Part shown: in pieces, positions 1 to 7,226 of the stretch
Position numbering within the stretch: the first letter of the stretch is position 1
Layout: each line of letters starts with the position of its first letter
Assembly (NCBI RefSeq): GCF_004368785.1
Contig: NZ_SODM01000009.1
Span: 62,001-126,000, forward strand
Direction of reading: 5' to 3'
From: Flavobacterium sp. 270
GTDB lineage: Bacteria; Bacteroidota; Bacteroidia; Flavobacteriales; Flavobacteriaceae
Length of the DNA stretch: 64,000 bases
Made by a program: the position numbers and the translations under genes
The notes under the pieces: model-generated
What the model was told of the DNA's origin: nothing
Databases searched by the model: none
What the model saw: only the letters and a program-made list of their open reading frames with translations

Positions 1-1000
1 AAGTATAACCAGCTAAAATTGCTATAATTAAACCAGTTTGTAAAAAGTCATAACCTGTAACTGCAAAAGCAGTAGCAGCAGGTTTTGCATCTCCTGCAAA
101 TTTATAATAAGGTACAAGTCCCGTCATAACGTGAGAGAACAATACATATAATATAGTACAAATAACTAATGAACCTAAAATACCAATTGGCATTCCTTTT
201 TGCGGATTTTTTGCCTCTTGTGCTGCAGTAGAAACCGCATCAAAACCAATAAAAGCAAAAAATACAGTACCAGCTCCAGCAGCAATTCCAGACCATCCAA
301 ATTTACCAAAAACACCAGTGTTTTCAGGAATATAAGGCACATAGTTTGTTGGGTCAATAAATTTCCATCCTAAAACAATAAAGATGATAACTACCGCAAC
401 TTTTACTACAACTAATATATTGTTTATTGTTGCAGATTCTTTTGTACCCTTAATTAATAATAAAGAAAGTAAAGAAACAATGAAGATTGCAGGTAAGTTA
501 ACAATTCCGCCATTGATTACAGTTCCATTACTTAAAGTTAAGGTTTCCCAGGGCGAACATATTAACGAGGGAGGAAGATGAATATTAAATTTTGCAAGTA
601 ATTCTAATAAATACCGCGACCAGCTCACACCCACAGTTGCGGCTCCTAATGCATATTCTAAAACTAAATCCCAACCGATAATCCAAGCCATAAATTCTCC
701 CATAGTGGCATAAGAATAAGTGTAGGCACTACCGGCAACAGGTATCATTGAAGCAAATTCAGCATAACATAGACCTGCAAATGCGCAGCCTACAGCGGCT
801 AAAATAAAAGAAATTGTAACTGCTGGACCTGCATGGTCTGCAGCGGCAATTCCGGTTAGCGAAAATAGTCCCGCTCCAATAATTGCTCCAACTCCAAGTG
901 CAACAAGCGAACGTGAAGATAAGGTTCTTTTTAGTCCTTTTTCAGATTCGGATGCTTCACCAAGCAATACCGAAAGAGGTTTAGTTTTCCAAATTGACAT
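1..1000 (-). CDS. Amino-acid permease, APC superfamily (CAT-like), 3' end outside the window
   Basis: The minus strand reads open from an ATG at 1000 to the left edge, giving 333 residues without a stop, so the gene is intact here and only cut by the window. The N-terminus MSIWKTKPLSVLLGEASESE is the cytoplasmic leader seen in bacterial cationic amino-acid transporter-like permeases. It is followed by the APC helix-1 signature GVGAIIGAGLFSLTG and further hydrophobic segments, including GWSGIAAGAGTVFFAFIGFD and the loop AQEAKNPQKGMPIGI. The likely role is proton-coupled amino-acid uptake at the inner membrane; the substrate cannot be read from the sequence. A TACATTTG -7 box lies 32 nt upstream. 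Confidence 0.9.
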   Translation of the reverse strand, partial: MSIWKTKPLSVLLGEASESEKGLKRTLSSRSLVALGVGAIIGAGLFSLTGIAAADHAGPAVTISFILAAVGCAFAGLCYAEFASMIPVAGSAYTYSYATMGEFMAWIIGWDLVLEYALGAATVGVSWSRYLLELLAKFNIHLPPSLICSPWETLTLSNGTVINGGIVNLPAIFIVSLLSLLLIKGTKESATINNILVVVKVAVVIIFIVLGWKFIDPTNYVPYIPENTGVFGKFGWSGIAAGAGTVFFAFIGFDAVSTAAQEAKNPQKGMPIGILGSLVICTILYVLFSHVMTGLVPYYKFAGDAKPAATAFAVTGYDFLQTGLIIAILAGYT

Positions 1001-1031
1001 ACTATAATATTGGTTTATTGTTATTAAGTTC

Positions 1032-1039
1032 CAAATGTA
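1032..1039 (-). promoter_or_regulatory. -7 promoter element (TACATTTG) of the permease gene
   Basis: On the minus strand the octamer TACATTTG matches the Bacteroidota sigma-A -7 consensus TAnnTTTG and lies about 32 nt before the permease ATG. No clean TTTG -33 box is seen at the usual 19-nt spacing; the nearest candidate, ATTG, is about 4 nt too far away. Confidence 0.5.
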
Positions 1040-1273
1040 TTGTTTTTTATAAATAATAAAAACAATTATCATGTTTTAAGTTATAAAATATTTAATTTAT
1101 TTGTACAACTCGTAATAAAGCTTTTACAGGAAGTAGAATTCATTAATTTAATTGCTATTTAGTAACAGAATAAATAATCTTTCAGAACTCGTGTTTTTAC
1201 TATTTTTCTGAATAATTCAGTATTTTTTCTCTTAATTTATATTTTTAAATCAAAACAGAAATTTTATTAAACA

Positions 1274-2188
1274 ATGAGTTTTAGAAAAGCAGCGATGTAT
1301 TTTAAATTTACAAAGCAGCAACGTACCGGGATTTTTTTACTGTTCATCATTATTATTGTATTACAGGCAGTTTACTTTTTTGCTGATTTTAATCCGCCCG
1401 TAAAATCTTTCCCTGAAAAAGAACAATGGATGGCTTTACAGTCCGAAATTGATGCAGCAAAATCGGAAAAGAATAATGAGAAACATAAAGTTTATACCTT
1501 TAATCCAAACTTTATTTCTGATTATAAAGGATATAAACTCGGAATGTCTGTTCAGGAAATCGATCGGCTTCTGGCATTTCGCAAAGAAAATAAGTATGTA
1601 AGCTCTGCCGAAGAGTTTCAACAGGTAACAAAGATTTCTGATTCTTTGTTAAAGGAAATATCTCCTTTATTTAAATTCCCAGATTGGATTAATAATAAGA
1701 AGGAGTTTGTAAATTATAAAAAAGACTATAAAGATTACAAAGATTATAAAAACGCATCCAGTCAAACCTTTGCTAAAAAAGAAAAAACCGCATTGCTTGA
1801 CATTAATCAGGCGACACAGGAGGATTTAGTTAAAATATACGGAATAGGTGAAGCCTTGTCATCACGTATATTAAAGCAAAAAGAGATTTTAGGAGGATTT
1901 GTTTCAATGGAACAATTAGCTGAAGTTTGGGGACTTTCGCCAGAAGTTATTTATAAATTAAGCTCCCATTTTAAAATTTATGAAGTGCCGGGCTTTAAAA
2001 AAATCCTAATAAATGATGCGTCATTAAAAGAGTTGTCTCAATTTCCCTACTTCAAATATGCATTGGCAAAACAGATCATAACCTATAGAAGTATGAATGG
2101 AGAATTTAAAAATATTGAGGAATTATCAAAAATTAAAGGTTTTCCTGTTGAAAAAGCAAAAATAATTAGTTTATATTTGGAGTTCTAA
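1274..2188 (+). CDS. Helix-hairpin-helix (ComEA-like) membrane-anchored protein
   Basis: A 304-aa protein with one N-terminal membrane helix (about residues 18-37, GIFLLFIIIIVLQAVYFFA) followed by tandem helix-hairpin-helix motifs. The clearest are DINQATQEDLVKIYGIGEAL near residue 175 and the C-terminal block around KNIEELSKIKGFPVEKAKII; a more degenerate copy covers about 75-130. HhH repeats of this ComEA type bind DNA non-specifically, so a DNA-binding protein tethered at the envelope is the reasonable reading, possibly linked to DNA uptake, but that role is inferred. A short KDYKDYKDYK repeat lies in the linker. The acyl-CoA dehydrogenase gene starts 10 nt downstream, suggesting co-transcription without an obvious functional link. 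Confidence 0.8.
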   Translation: MSFRKAAMYFKFTKQQRTGIFLLFIIIIVLQAVYFFADFNPPVKSFPEKEQWMALQSEIDAAKSEKNNEKHKVYTFNPNFISDYKGYKLGMSVQEIDRLLAFRKENKYVSSAEEFQQVTKISDSLLKEISPLFKFPDWINNKKEFVNYKKDYKDYKDYKNASSQTFAKKEKTALLDINQATQEDLVKIYGIGEALSSRILKQKEILGGFVSMEQLAEVWGLSPEVIYKLSSHFKIYEVPGFKKILINDASLKELSQFPYFKYALAKQIITYRSMNGEFKNIEELSKIKGFPVEKAKIISLYLEF

Positions 2189-2198
2189 AAACTATACA

Positions 2199-3341
2199 AT
2201 GAATTTTGATTACAATGAAATGCAATCAATGATTGCTCAATCTATAAAAGACTTCGCCGAAAAAAATATTAAACCTTATATAATGGAGTGGGATGAAGCT
2301 CAGGTTTTCCCAATTTCGTTATTTAAAAAACTAGGCGAGATGGGATTTATGGGAGTCTTAGTACCTGAAGAATATGGCGGATCTGGATTAGGATACCATG
2401 AATATATTACAGTAATTGAAGAAATATCTAAAGTAGATCCTTCTATTGGTTTATCCGTTGCGGCTCATAATTCACTATGTACCAATCATATTTTGACTTT
2501 CGGAAACGAAGAACAAAAGAAAAAATGGCTTCCAAAATTAGCAACAGCAGAACATATAGGAGCTTGGGGGTTAACAGAACATAATACAGGTTCTGATGCA
2601 GGAGGAATGAATACAACAGCAGTTAAAGATGGCGATTTCTGGATCGTAAATGGAGCAAAAAACTTTATTACACACGCTATTTCTGGAGATGTTGCAGTTG
2701 TAATTGTTAGAACCGGAGAGAAAGGTGATTCTAAAGGAATGACCGCTTTTGTTTTTGAAAAAGGCATGCCGGGATTTTCATCAGGAAAAAAAGAAAATAA
2801 ACTAGGAATGCGAGCCAGCGAAACCGCAGAGTTGGTTTTTGATAATTGCCGTGTTCCGGATGCAAATAGGTTAGGAGAAGTTGGCCAGGGTTTTATTCAG
2901 GCAATGAAAATCTTAGATGGAGGAAGAATTTCTATCGGAGCATTATCATTGGGAATTTCAAAAGGAGCTTATGAAGCAGCATTAAAATATTCTAAAGAAA
3001 GATATCAGTTTGGACAGCCAATTAGCAGTTTTCAGGGAATTTCATTTAAATTAGCAGATATGGCTACAGAAATTGAAGCTTCAGAATTGCTCCTGCATAA
3101 AGCAGCTTTCTTAAAACAACAGCATAAACCTGTAACAACAAGCGGAGCAATGGCTAAAATGTATGCTTCAGAAGTTTGTGTAAAAGTTGCAAATGAAGCA
3201 GTTCAGATACATGGAGGTTACGGATATACAAAAGATTTTCCTGTAGAAAAATTTTACAGAGATTCTAAATTATGTACAATTGGAGAAGGAACTACCGAAA
3301 TTCAGAAATTAGTTATTTCTAGAAATTTATTAAAAGAATAA
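2199..3341 (+). CDS. Acyl-CoA dehydrogenase (short/branched-chain type)
   Basis: A 380-residue flavoprotein of normal family length that should oxidise acyl-CoA to trans-2-enoyl-CoA, passing electrons to ETF. The three family domains are in order: an alpha N-terminal domain, a beta middle domain with WGLTEHNTGSDAGGM and WIVNGAKNFITHA, and an alpha C-terminal domain with ERYQFGQPISSFQGISFKLA and VQIHGGYGYTKDFPVEKFYR. The catalytic base is the Glu in IGEGTTEIQ near the C-terminus, where short-chain enzymes carry it. Residues typical of isovaleryl-type enzymes are not distinguished here, so the chain-length preference is open. It follows the HhH gene by 10 nt. Confidence 0.9.
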   Translation: MNFDYNEMQSMIAQSIKDFAEKNIKPYIMEWDEAQVFPISLFKKLGEMGFMGVLVPEEYGGSGLGYHEYITVIEEISKVDPSIGLSVAAHNSLCTNHILTFGNEEQKKKWLPKLATAEHIGAWGLTEHNTGSDAGGMNTTAVKDGDFWIVNGAKNFITHAISGDVAVVIVRTGEKGDSKGMTAFVFEKGMPGFSSGKKENKLGMRASETAELVFDNCRVPDANRLGEVGQGFIQAMKILDGGRISIGALSLGISKGAYEAALKYSKERYQFGQPISSFQGISFKLADMATEIEASELLLHKAAFLKQQHKPVTTSGAMAKMYASEVCVKVANEAVQIHGGYGYTKDFPVEKFYRDSKLCTIGEGTTEIQKLVISRNLLKE

Positions 3342-3348
3342 AGAAAAT

Positions 3349-3430
3349 AGAATAAAGAGTATAGATAATAGAATAAAGAATTGTTTTAAAGATCTAATAT
3401 CTATATTCTATTATCTATACTCTTTATTCT
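3349..3430. repeat. Long perfect inverted repeat (27-bp arms) before rpsU
   Basis: Arms 3349-3375 and 3404-3430 are perfect reverse complements, separated by 28 nt, with a further 3-bp match inside the loop. The sequence is A/T-rich and each arm resembles the low-complexity GTATAGATAATAGAAT type of intergenic repeat. It could end the acyl-CoA dehydrogenase transcript, although there is no clean T-run, or be a palindromic repeat element. Confidence 0.75.
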
Positions 3431-3478
3431 TTCTCAAAAAAATATATAATTTATAACTCATAACTCATAATTAATAAT

Positions 3479-3486
3479 TACATTTG
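3479..3486 (+). promoter_or_regulatory. -7 promoter element of rpsU (TACATTTG)
   Basis: TACATTTG is a full match to the TAnnTTTG element and lies 30 nt before the rpsU start codon, which would give a leader of roughly 20-25 nt that still contains the Shine-Dalgarno sequence. A -33 TTTG at the usual distance is absent. Confidence 0.6.
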
Positions 3487-3499
3487 CAACCTTAACGAG

Positions 3500-3507
3500 A
3501 GGAGGTG
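3500..3507 (+). promoter_or_regulatory. Strong Shine-Dalgarno sequence of rpsU (AGGAGGTG)
   Basis: AGGAGGTG is complementary over 8 nt to the 3' end of 16S rRNA and is spaced 8 nt from the ATG. This is exceptional in this genome: the other starts in the window, including abundant ribosomal protein genes, have A-rich leaders without such a motif. In Flavobacterium johnsoniae the anti-SD is reported to be occluded on the ribosome by bS21, so an SD-led rpsU is translated best by ribosomes that lack bS21, an autoregulatory loop. Confidence 0.9.
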
Positions 3508-3515
3508 TCAATATT

Positions 3516-3710
3516 ATGTTAATTATACCAATTAAAGACGGAGAAAATATCGATAGAGCATTAAAGCGCTATAAAAGAAAATTTGATAAAACAGGAACTG
3601 TTCGTCAATTAAGAGCACGTACTGCTTTTATTAAGCCTTCTGTAATCAAAAGAGCTCAAATTCAAAAAGCTGCTTACATTCAAAACATGAGAGATGGTTT
3701 AGAAAGTTAG
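3516..3710 (+). CDS. rpsU: 30S ribosomal protein bS21
   Basis: A 64-aa, highly basic protein matching bS21 along its whole length: MLIIPIKDGENIDRALKRYK, then the FDKTGTVRQLRARTAFIKPS segment typical of Bacteroidota S21. It sits at the 30S platform near the 3' end of 16S rRNA. The gene is monocistronic in appearance, with its own -7 box, an unusually strong SD (3500-3507) and a rho-independent terminator (3734-3780). In Flavobacteriia bS21 is reported to help sequester the anti-Shine-Dalgarno, and the SD here fits self-control at the level of initiation. Confidence 0.97.
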   Translation: MLIIPIKDGENIDRALKRYKRKFDKTGTVRQLRARTAFIKPSVIKRAQIQKAAYIQNMRDGLES

Positions 3711-3733
3711 TATTTAGCTTTTCAAAAATAATT

Positions 3734-3780
3734 ACCGTTAGTCATCAAGAAATTATAACTTTGATGCTAACGGTTTTTTT
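3734..3780 (+). terminator. Rho-independent terminator after rpsU
   Basis: ACCGTTAG pairs with CTAACGGT, extended by CATCAA/TTGATG inside the stem, followed directly by seven or more T. This is a strong intrinsic terminator isolating rpsU from xerC. Confidence 0.9.
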
Positions 3781-3864
3781 ATGTCTAATTTTGAAGTTTA
3801 TAATTATCCTTAAATATAACTAGGTTTTTTGCGTTGTATTAATTAAAGTAAATATTTGTATTTT

Positions 3865-4761
3865 ATGGAATCAAATAAAGAAGCATTTCGTAATTATTTG
3901 CAACTGGAAAAAAAATATTCTGTTCATACTGTACATGCTTATTTAAAAGATATCGAATTTTTTGAAGAATTTAATAAAGCTCATTTTGAACAAGAAAATA
4001 TTGATAAAGCAAATTATAGTCAAATTAGAAGTTGGATTGTTTCGTTAGTAGATCAGGATGTTGCTAATGTTTCGGTAAATAGAAAAATGGCATCCTTAAA
4101 AGCGTTTTATAAATTCCTTTTAAAAATAAAACAAATAGAAGTAAATCCAATGCTGAAGCATAAAGCTTTGAAAACTCCTAAGATTGTTCAGATTCCATTT
4201 TCTGAAAAAGAACTTACAGATTTAATGCAGGAAGTTAGTAGTCCTGTTGGATTTGAGCAAATCAGGGATAAGTTAATTATTGAATTGTTTTATACGACAG
4301 GTATTCGAAGAGCAGAGCTGGTAAATTTAATGATATATAATGTTGATATATCTTCTAGTGTAATTAAGGTTTTAGGAAAGAGAAATAAAGAACGTATAAT
4401 TCCGGTACTGCCAATTGTTTTAGAGCAGTTCAGTTTGTATTTGAATGAAAGGGCTTCTGTAGAAAGTATCGTTGACGAGAGTTATTTTTTTATTTCAAAA
4501 AAAGGGTTAAAATTGAGCGAATCTTTTGTGTATCGATTAATAAATTCATACTTTAGTAGGGTCTCTGAAAAGGTAAAAAAAAGTCCACATGTTCTAAGGC
4601 ATACTTTTGCGACTCACTTATTAAATAACGGAGCAGATTTAAATTCAGTTAAAGAATTATTGGGACATTCTAGTTTGGCGTCAACACAAGTTTATACGCA
4701 TAATAGTTTAGCAGAGCTGAAAAAGGTATATGTTAATGCACATCCAAGAAATAAACAGTAA
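3865..4761 (+). CDS. xerC: Tyrosine recombinase, XerC/XerD family
   Basis: A site-specific tyrosine recombinase of 298 aa, the usual Xer length. The N-terminal SAM-like domain (FRNYLQLEKKYSVHTVHAYL) binds DNA, and the C-terminal catalytic domain shows the Arg in TTGIRRAELVNL, the Lys in LGKRNKERIIP, the HVLRHTFATH motif (His/Arg), the His of LLGHSSL and the nucleophile Tyr in STQVYTH. It should resolve chromosome dimers at dif together with a partner. Whether it is the XerC or XerD member cannot be decided from one gene; Flavobacteria usually annotate this locus as xerC. I use ATG 3865 rather than the TTG nine bases upstream. It precedes hpf by 31 nt. Confidence 0.92.
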   Translation: MESNKEAFRNYLQLEKKYSVHTVHAYLKDIEFFEEFNKAHFEQENIDKANYSQIRSWIVSLVDQDVANVSVNRKMASLKAFYKFLLKIKQIEVNPMLKHKALKTPKIVQIPFSEKELTDLMQEVSSPVGFEQIRDKLIIELFYTTGIRRAELVNLMIYNVDISSSVIKVLGKRNKERIIPVLPIVLEQFSLYLNERASVESIVDESYFFISKKGLKLSESFVYRLINSYFSRVSEKVKKSPHVLRHTFATHLLNNGADLNSVKELLGHSSLASTQVYTHNSLAELKKVYVNAHPRNKQ

Positions 4762-4792
4762 TTCTTAAATGTTTAACCCTAAAATTTGTATT

Positions 4793-5095
4793 ATGAAGGT
4801 AGATGTTCATGCAGTTAACTTTACTGTTGACAGAAAATTGGTAGATTTTATTCAGGTAAGAATGGATAAACTAGAAAAATATTACGATCGAGTTGTTTCG
4901 GCAGATGTTTTTTTAAAAGCTGAGAGAACTAGTGATAAAGAGAATAAGGCAGTAGAGATAAAGATTAATGTCCCGGGAGATGATTTTTTGGTTAAGAAAC
5001 AATGTAAAACTTTTGAAGAAGCAGTTGAACTTTCTGCAGAATCTTTAGAGCGTTTACTTGTAAAAAGGAAAGAAAAAATAAGAGCACACATATAA
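4793..5095 (+). CDS. hpf: Ribosome hibernation-promoting factor, short form (HPF/RaiA family)
   Basis: From ATG 4793 this is a 100-aa protein that starts MKVDVHAVNFTVDRKLVDFI, which is where family members start; a longer frame from 4769 adds an unconserved leader. The fold is the S30AE domain: beta-strand, helix (KLVDFIQVRMDKLEKYYDR), strands with VFLKAERT and AVEIKINVPG, and a final helix with ESLERLLVKRKEKIRAH. It binds the 30S decoding centre in stationary phase and inactivates ribosomes. The short form lacks the C-terminal dimerisation tail of long HPF. Its position next to tRNA genes and tuf fits a translation-related cluster. Confidence 0.9.
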   Translation: MKVDVHAVNFTVDRKLVDFIQVRMDKLEKYYDRVVSADVFLKAERTSDKENKAVEIKINVPGDDFLVKKQCKTFEEAVELSAESLERLLVKRKEKIRAHI

Positions 5096-5118
5096 TTGAA
5101 ATTTTTTTCAAAAAATGT

Positions 5119-5148
5119 TTTGATTCAAAGATAAAATAGCTACATTTG
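5119..5148 (+). promoter_or_regulatory. Bacteroidota-type promoter of the tRNA-tuf cluster
   Basis: A -33 TTTG (5119-5122) and a -7 TACATTTG (5141-5148) are separated by 18 nt, close to the consensus TTTG-N19-TAnnTTTG. Transcription would start about 35 nt before the first tRNA. The transcript leader includes a small GTCCG...CGGAC hairpin around 5151-5170 followed by a T-run, a possible early-termination or processing element. Confidence 0.8.
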
Positions 5149-5185
5149 CAGTCCGTTAGAAATAGCGGACTTTTTTAATGTAATT

Positions 5186-5259
5186 GCCAGCGTAGCTCAG
5201 TTGGCTAGAGCAGCTGATTTGTAATCAGCAGGTCGTGGGTTCGAGTCCCTCCGCCGGCT
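5186..5259 (+). tRNA. tRNA-Thr (anticodon TGT)
   Basis: A complete cloverleaf of 74 nt: D-stem GCTC/GAGC, anticodon stem GCTGA/TCAGC with loop TTTGTAA (anticodon TGT), and T-arm GTGGG TTCGAGT CCCTC. The acceptor stem GCCAGCG/CGCCGGC has an A-C mismatch at the fourth pair. No CCA is encoded. It is the first of three clustered tRNAs upstream of tuf. Confidence 0.95.
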
Positions 5260-5381
5260 CTAAAATTTCAAATGCGATTTGAAATTGTTCATGCAATTAT
5301 TGATAAAAAAAATATTTATGATAAGAAAAATGTTTTTAGAATTTAATCTAAAATCTACAATTTGAAATCGTAAATTATTTC

Positions 5382-5462
5382 GGGGAGATACTCAAGCGGC
5401 CAACGAGGGCAGACTGTAAATCTGCTGTGTGAACTTCGCAGGTTCGAATCCTGCTCTCCCCA
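5382..5462 (+). tRNA. tRNA-Tyr (anticodon GTA)
   Basis: A class II tRNA of about 81 nt with a long variable arm, as expected for bacterial tyrosine tRNA. The acceptor stem is GGGGAGA/TCTCCCC, the anticodon loop is CTGTAAA within stem CAGA/TCTG (anticodon GTA), and the T-arm contains GGTTCGAATCC. CCA is not encoded. Confidence 0.95.
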
Positions 5463-5551
5463 CAAAAAAAGGAAGTTAAGATTTTGGATTGTAGATTTTA
5501 GATTTAAAAAAATCTGAATCGAAATTCAAAAATCTAAAATCAAAACTCTCT

Positions 5552-5623
5552 GCCGACTTAGCTCAGGGGTAGAGTGCTTCCTTGGTAAGGAAGAGGTCAC
5601 GGGTTCAATTCCCGTAGTTGGCT
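5552..5623 (+). tRNA. tRNA-Thr (anticodon GGT)
   Basis: A 72-nt cloverleaf with acceptor stem GCCGACT/AGTTGGC (one G-T pair), anticodon stem CTTCC/GGAAG with loop TTGGTAA (anticodon GGT), and T-arm CGGG TTCAATT CCCG. Together with the TGT tRNA upstream, two of the threonine isoacceptors are encoded in one cluster 55 nt before tuf. Confidence 0.95.
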
Positions 5624-5678
5624 CAAGTAAGTAGGAAATTGAAAATTAATATATAACTAAGATTAAAAATTAAGTAAA

Positions 5679-6866
5679 ATGGCAAAGGAGAATTTTAATC
5701 GTTCCAAACCGCACTTAAACATAGGTACAATTGGACACGTGGATCACGGAAAAACTACATTAACTGCAGCAATTACAAAAGTATTGTCTGATGCTGGTTA
5801 CTGTCAAGCAAAATCGTTTGATCAAATCGATAACGCTCCAGAGGAGAAAGAAAGAGGTATTACTATTAATACGTCACACGTAGAGTATGAAACAGCTAAC
5901 CGTCACTACGCTCACGTTGACTGTCCAGGTCACGCGGATTACGTAAAGAACATGGTTACTGGTGCTGCTCAAATGGACGGAGCTATCTTAGTAGTTGCTG
6001 CTACAGATGGTCCAATGCCACAAACTCGTGAGCACATCCTTTTAGGTCGTCAAGTTGGTATTCCAAGAATCGTTGTTTTCATGAACAAAGTGGATATGGT
6101 TGATGATGCTGAATTGTTAGAGCTTGTTGAAATGGAAATTAGAGATTTATTATCTTTCTACGAATATGATGGAGATAATGGTCCTGTTGTTCAAGGTTCT
6201 GCTTTAGGAGGATTGAATAATGATCCTGCTTGGGTTCCTAAAATTATTGAATTAATGGAAGCTGTTGATGCTTGGATCGAAGAGCCAGTACGTGACGTTG
6301 CTAAACCATTCTTGATGCCAGTTGAGGACGTGTTTACAATTACAGGTCGTGGAACTGTTGCTACAGGTCGTATCGAAACAGGTATTGCTAATACAGGAGA
6401 TCCAGTTGAAATCATTGGTATGGGAGCTGATAAATTAACTTCTACTATTACAGGAGTTGAGATGTTCCGTAAAATCCTTGATAGAGGAGAAGCTGGAGAT
6501 AACGTAGGTTTATTGTTAAGAGGTATTGATAAAGAATCTATCAAAAGAGGAATGGTTATCATTAAGCCAGGATCAGTAAAACCACACGCTACTTTCAAAG
6601 CAGAGGTTTATATCTTGAAAAAAGAAGAAGGTGGACGTCATACTCCATTCCATAATAACTACCGTCCACAGTTCTACGTACGTACAACTGACGTTACAGG
6701 AGTTATTACTTTACCAGAAGGAGTAGAGATGGTAATGCCAGGAGACAACTTGACTATTAATGTTGCTTTGTTAAGCCCAATCGCAATGAGCGTAGGTTTA
6801 CGTTTCGCTATCCGTGAAGGTGGTAGAACAGTAGGTGCAGGTCAGGTTACTGAAATCGTAGGATAA
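5679..6866 (+). CDS. tuf: Translation elongation factor EF-Tu
   Basis: A 395-aa GTPase of standard length that delivers aminoacyl-tRNA to the ribosome. G1 GHVDHGKTTL (P-loop), the effector region with KERGITINTSH, G3 VDCPGHADYVKNM and G4 FMNKVDMVDD are intact, followed by the two beta-barrel domains (TITGRGTVATGRIETG; GGRHTPFHNNYRPQFYVRTTDVTG; C-terminal VGAGQVTEIVG). It lies 55 nt after a tRNA-Thr and before a terminator and tRNA-Trp, the tRNA-tuf-tRNA-secE order common in bacteria. Codon use is clearly that of a highly expressed gene (many CGT and AAC codons compared with its neighbours). Confidence 0.99.
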   Translation: MAKENFNRSKPHLNIGTIGHVDHGKTTLTAAITKVLSDAGYCQAKSFDQIDNAPEEKERGITINTSHVEYETANRHYAHVDCPGHADYVKNMVTGAAQMDGAILVVAATDGPMPQTREHILLGRQVGIPRIVVFMNKVDMVDDAELLELVEMEIRDLLSFYEYDGDNGPVVQGSALGGLNNDPAWVPKIIELMEAVDAWIEEPVRDVAKPFLMPVEDVFTITGRGTVATGRIETGIANTGDPVEIIGMGADKLTSTITGVEMFRKILDRGEAGDNVGLLLRGIDKESIKRGMVIIKPGSVKPHATFKAEVYILKKEEGGRHTPFHNNYRPQFYVRTTDVTGVITLPEGVEMVMPGDNLTINVALLSPIAMSVGLRFAIREGGRTVGAGQVTEIVG

Positions 6867-6886
6867 TCCTATAAATAATTATAAAA

Positions 6887-6924
6887 AGCCAGTTGAATTT
6901 CTTAATTGAAATGACTGGCTTTTA
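6887..6924 (+). terminator. Hairpin terminator after tuf
   Basis: AGCCAGT pairs with ACTGGCT, extended by GAATTTC/GAAA-type pairing in the stem, followed by only a short T-run (TTTTA). It lies 4 nt before tRNA-Trp, so it may act as a partial terminator or as a processing site separating tuf mRNA from the tRNA. Confidence 0.7.
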
Positions 6925-6927
6925 ATT

Positions 6928-6998
6928 ACGGGCGTAGTTCAAGGGTAGAATAGCGGTCTCCAAAACCGTTGATGGGGGTTCGAATCCCTCCGCCCGTG
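6928..6998 (+). tRNA. tRNA-Trp (anticodon CCA)
   Basis: A cloverleaf with acceptor stem ACGGGCG/CGCCCGT, anticodon loop CTCCAAA (anticodon CCA) and T-arm GGGGG TTCGAAT CCCTC. It lies between tuf and secE, a conserved position in Bacteroidota and many other bacteria. Confidence 0.95.
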
Positions 6999-7016
6999 CA
7001 ATAAAAAAATCATCAA

Positions 7017-7214
7017 ATGACAAAAGTTACGAATTATTTATCAGAGGCTTTCGAAGAGTTAAAGTCAAATGTTACTTGGCCAGCTTGGGCTGAAGTTCAA
7101 AAATTGACAATTGTTGTAGCTGTATTTTCGATTCTATTTGCTTTGGCAACATGGGGAGTAGACGAATTTTTTGCAAAAGCTTTAGCTGGATTTTTTAACT
7201 GGTTAAAAGCGTAA
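7017..7214 (+). CDS. secE: Preprotein translocase subunit SecE
   Basis: A 65-aa short SecE with the conserved amphipathic segment YLSEAFEELKSNVTWPAWAE (the WPxxxE motif that contacts SecY) and one membrane helix (LTIVVAVFSILFALATWGV). It is the essential SecY clamp of the SecYEG channel. Gene order tRNA-Trp, secE, nusG, rplK is the standard one. The nusG start is 12 nt downstream. Confidence 0.97.
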   Translation: MTKVTNYLSEAFEELKSNVTWPAWAEVQKLTIVVAVFSILFALATWGVDEFFAKALAGFFNWLKA

Positions 7215-7226
7215 ATTTTTTTTGTC

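Noticed and set aside
1..1000. The left-edge permease as a frameshifted pseudogene
   Set aside because: Reading the minus strand from ATG 1000 gives one uninterrupted frame to base 1; it is only cut by the window edge.
3856..3864. TTG start for xerC
   Set aside because: ATG 3865 follows three codons later and fits the family start; the TTG adds nothing conserved.
5260..5551. Repeats between the tRNA genes as a CRISPR or regulatory array
   Set aside because: The AAATCTAAAATC-like sequences are irregular, low-complexity and not evenly spaced.
6191..6598. A 135-aa open frame antisense to tuf
   Set aside because: It is a shadow of the strongly biased tuf coding sequence; similar antisense frames occur opposite rpoB, rpoC, prfC, acnB and kdpB.
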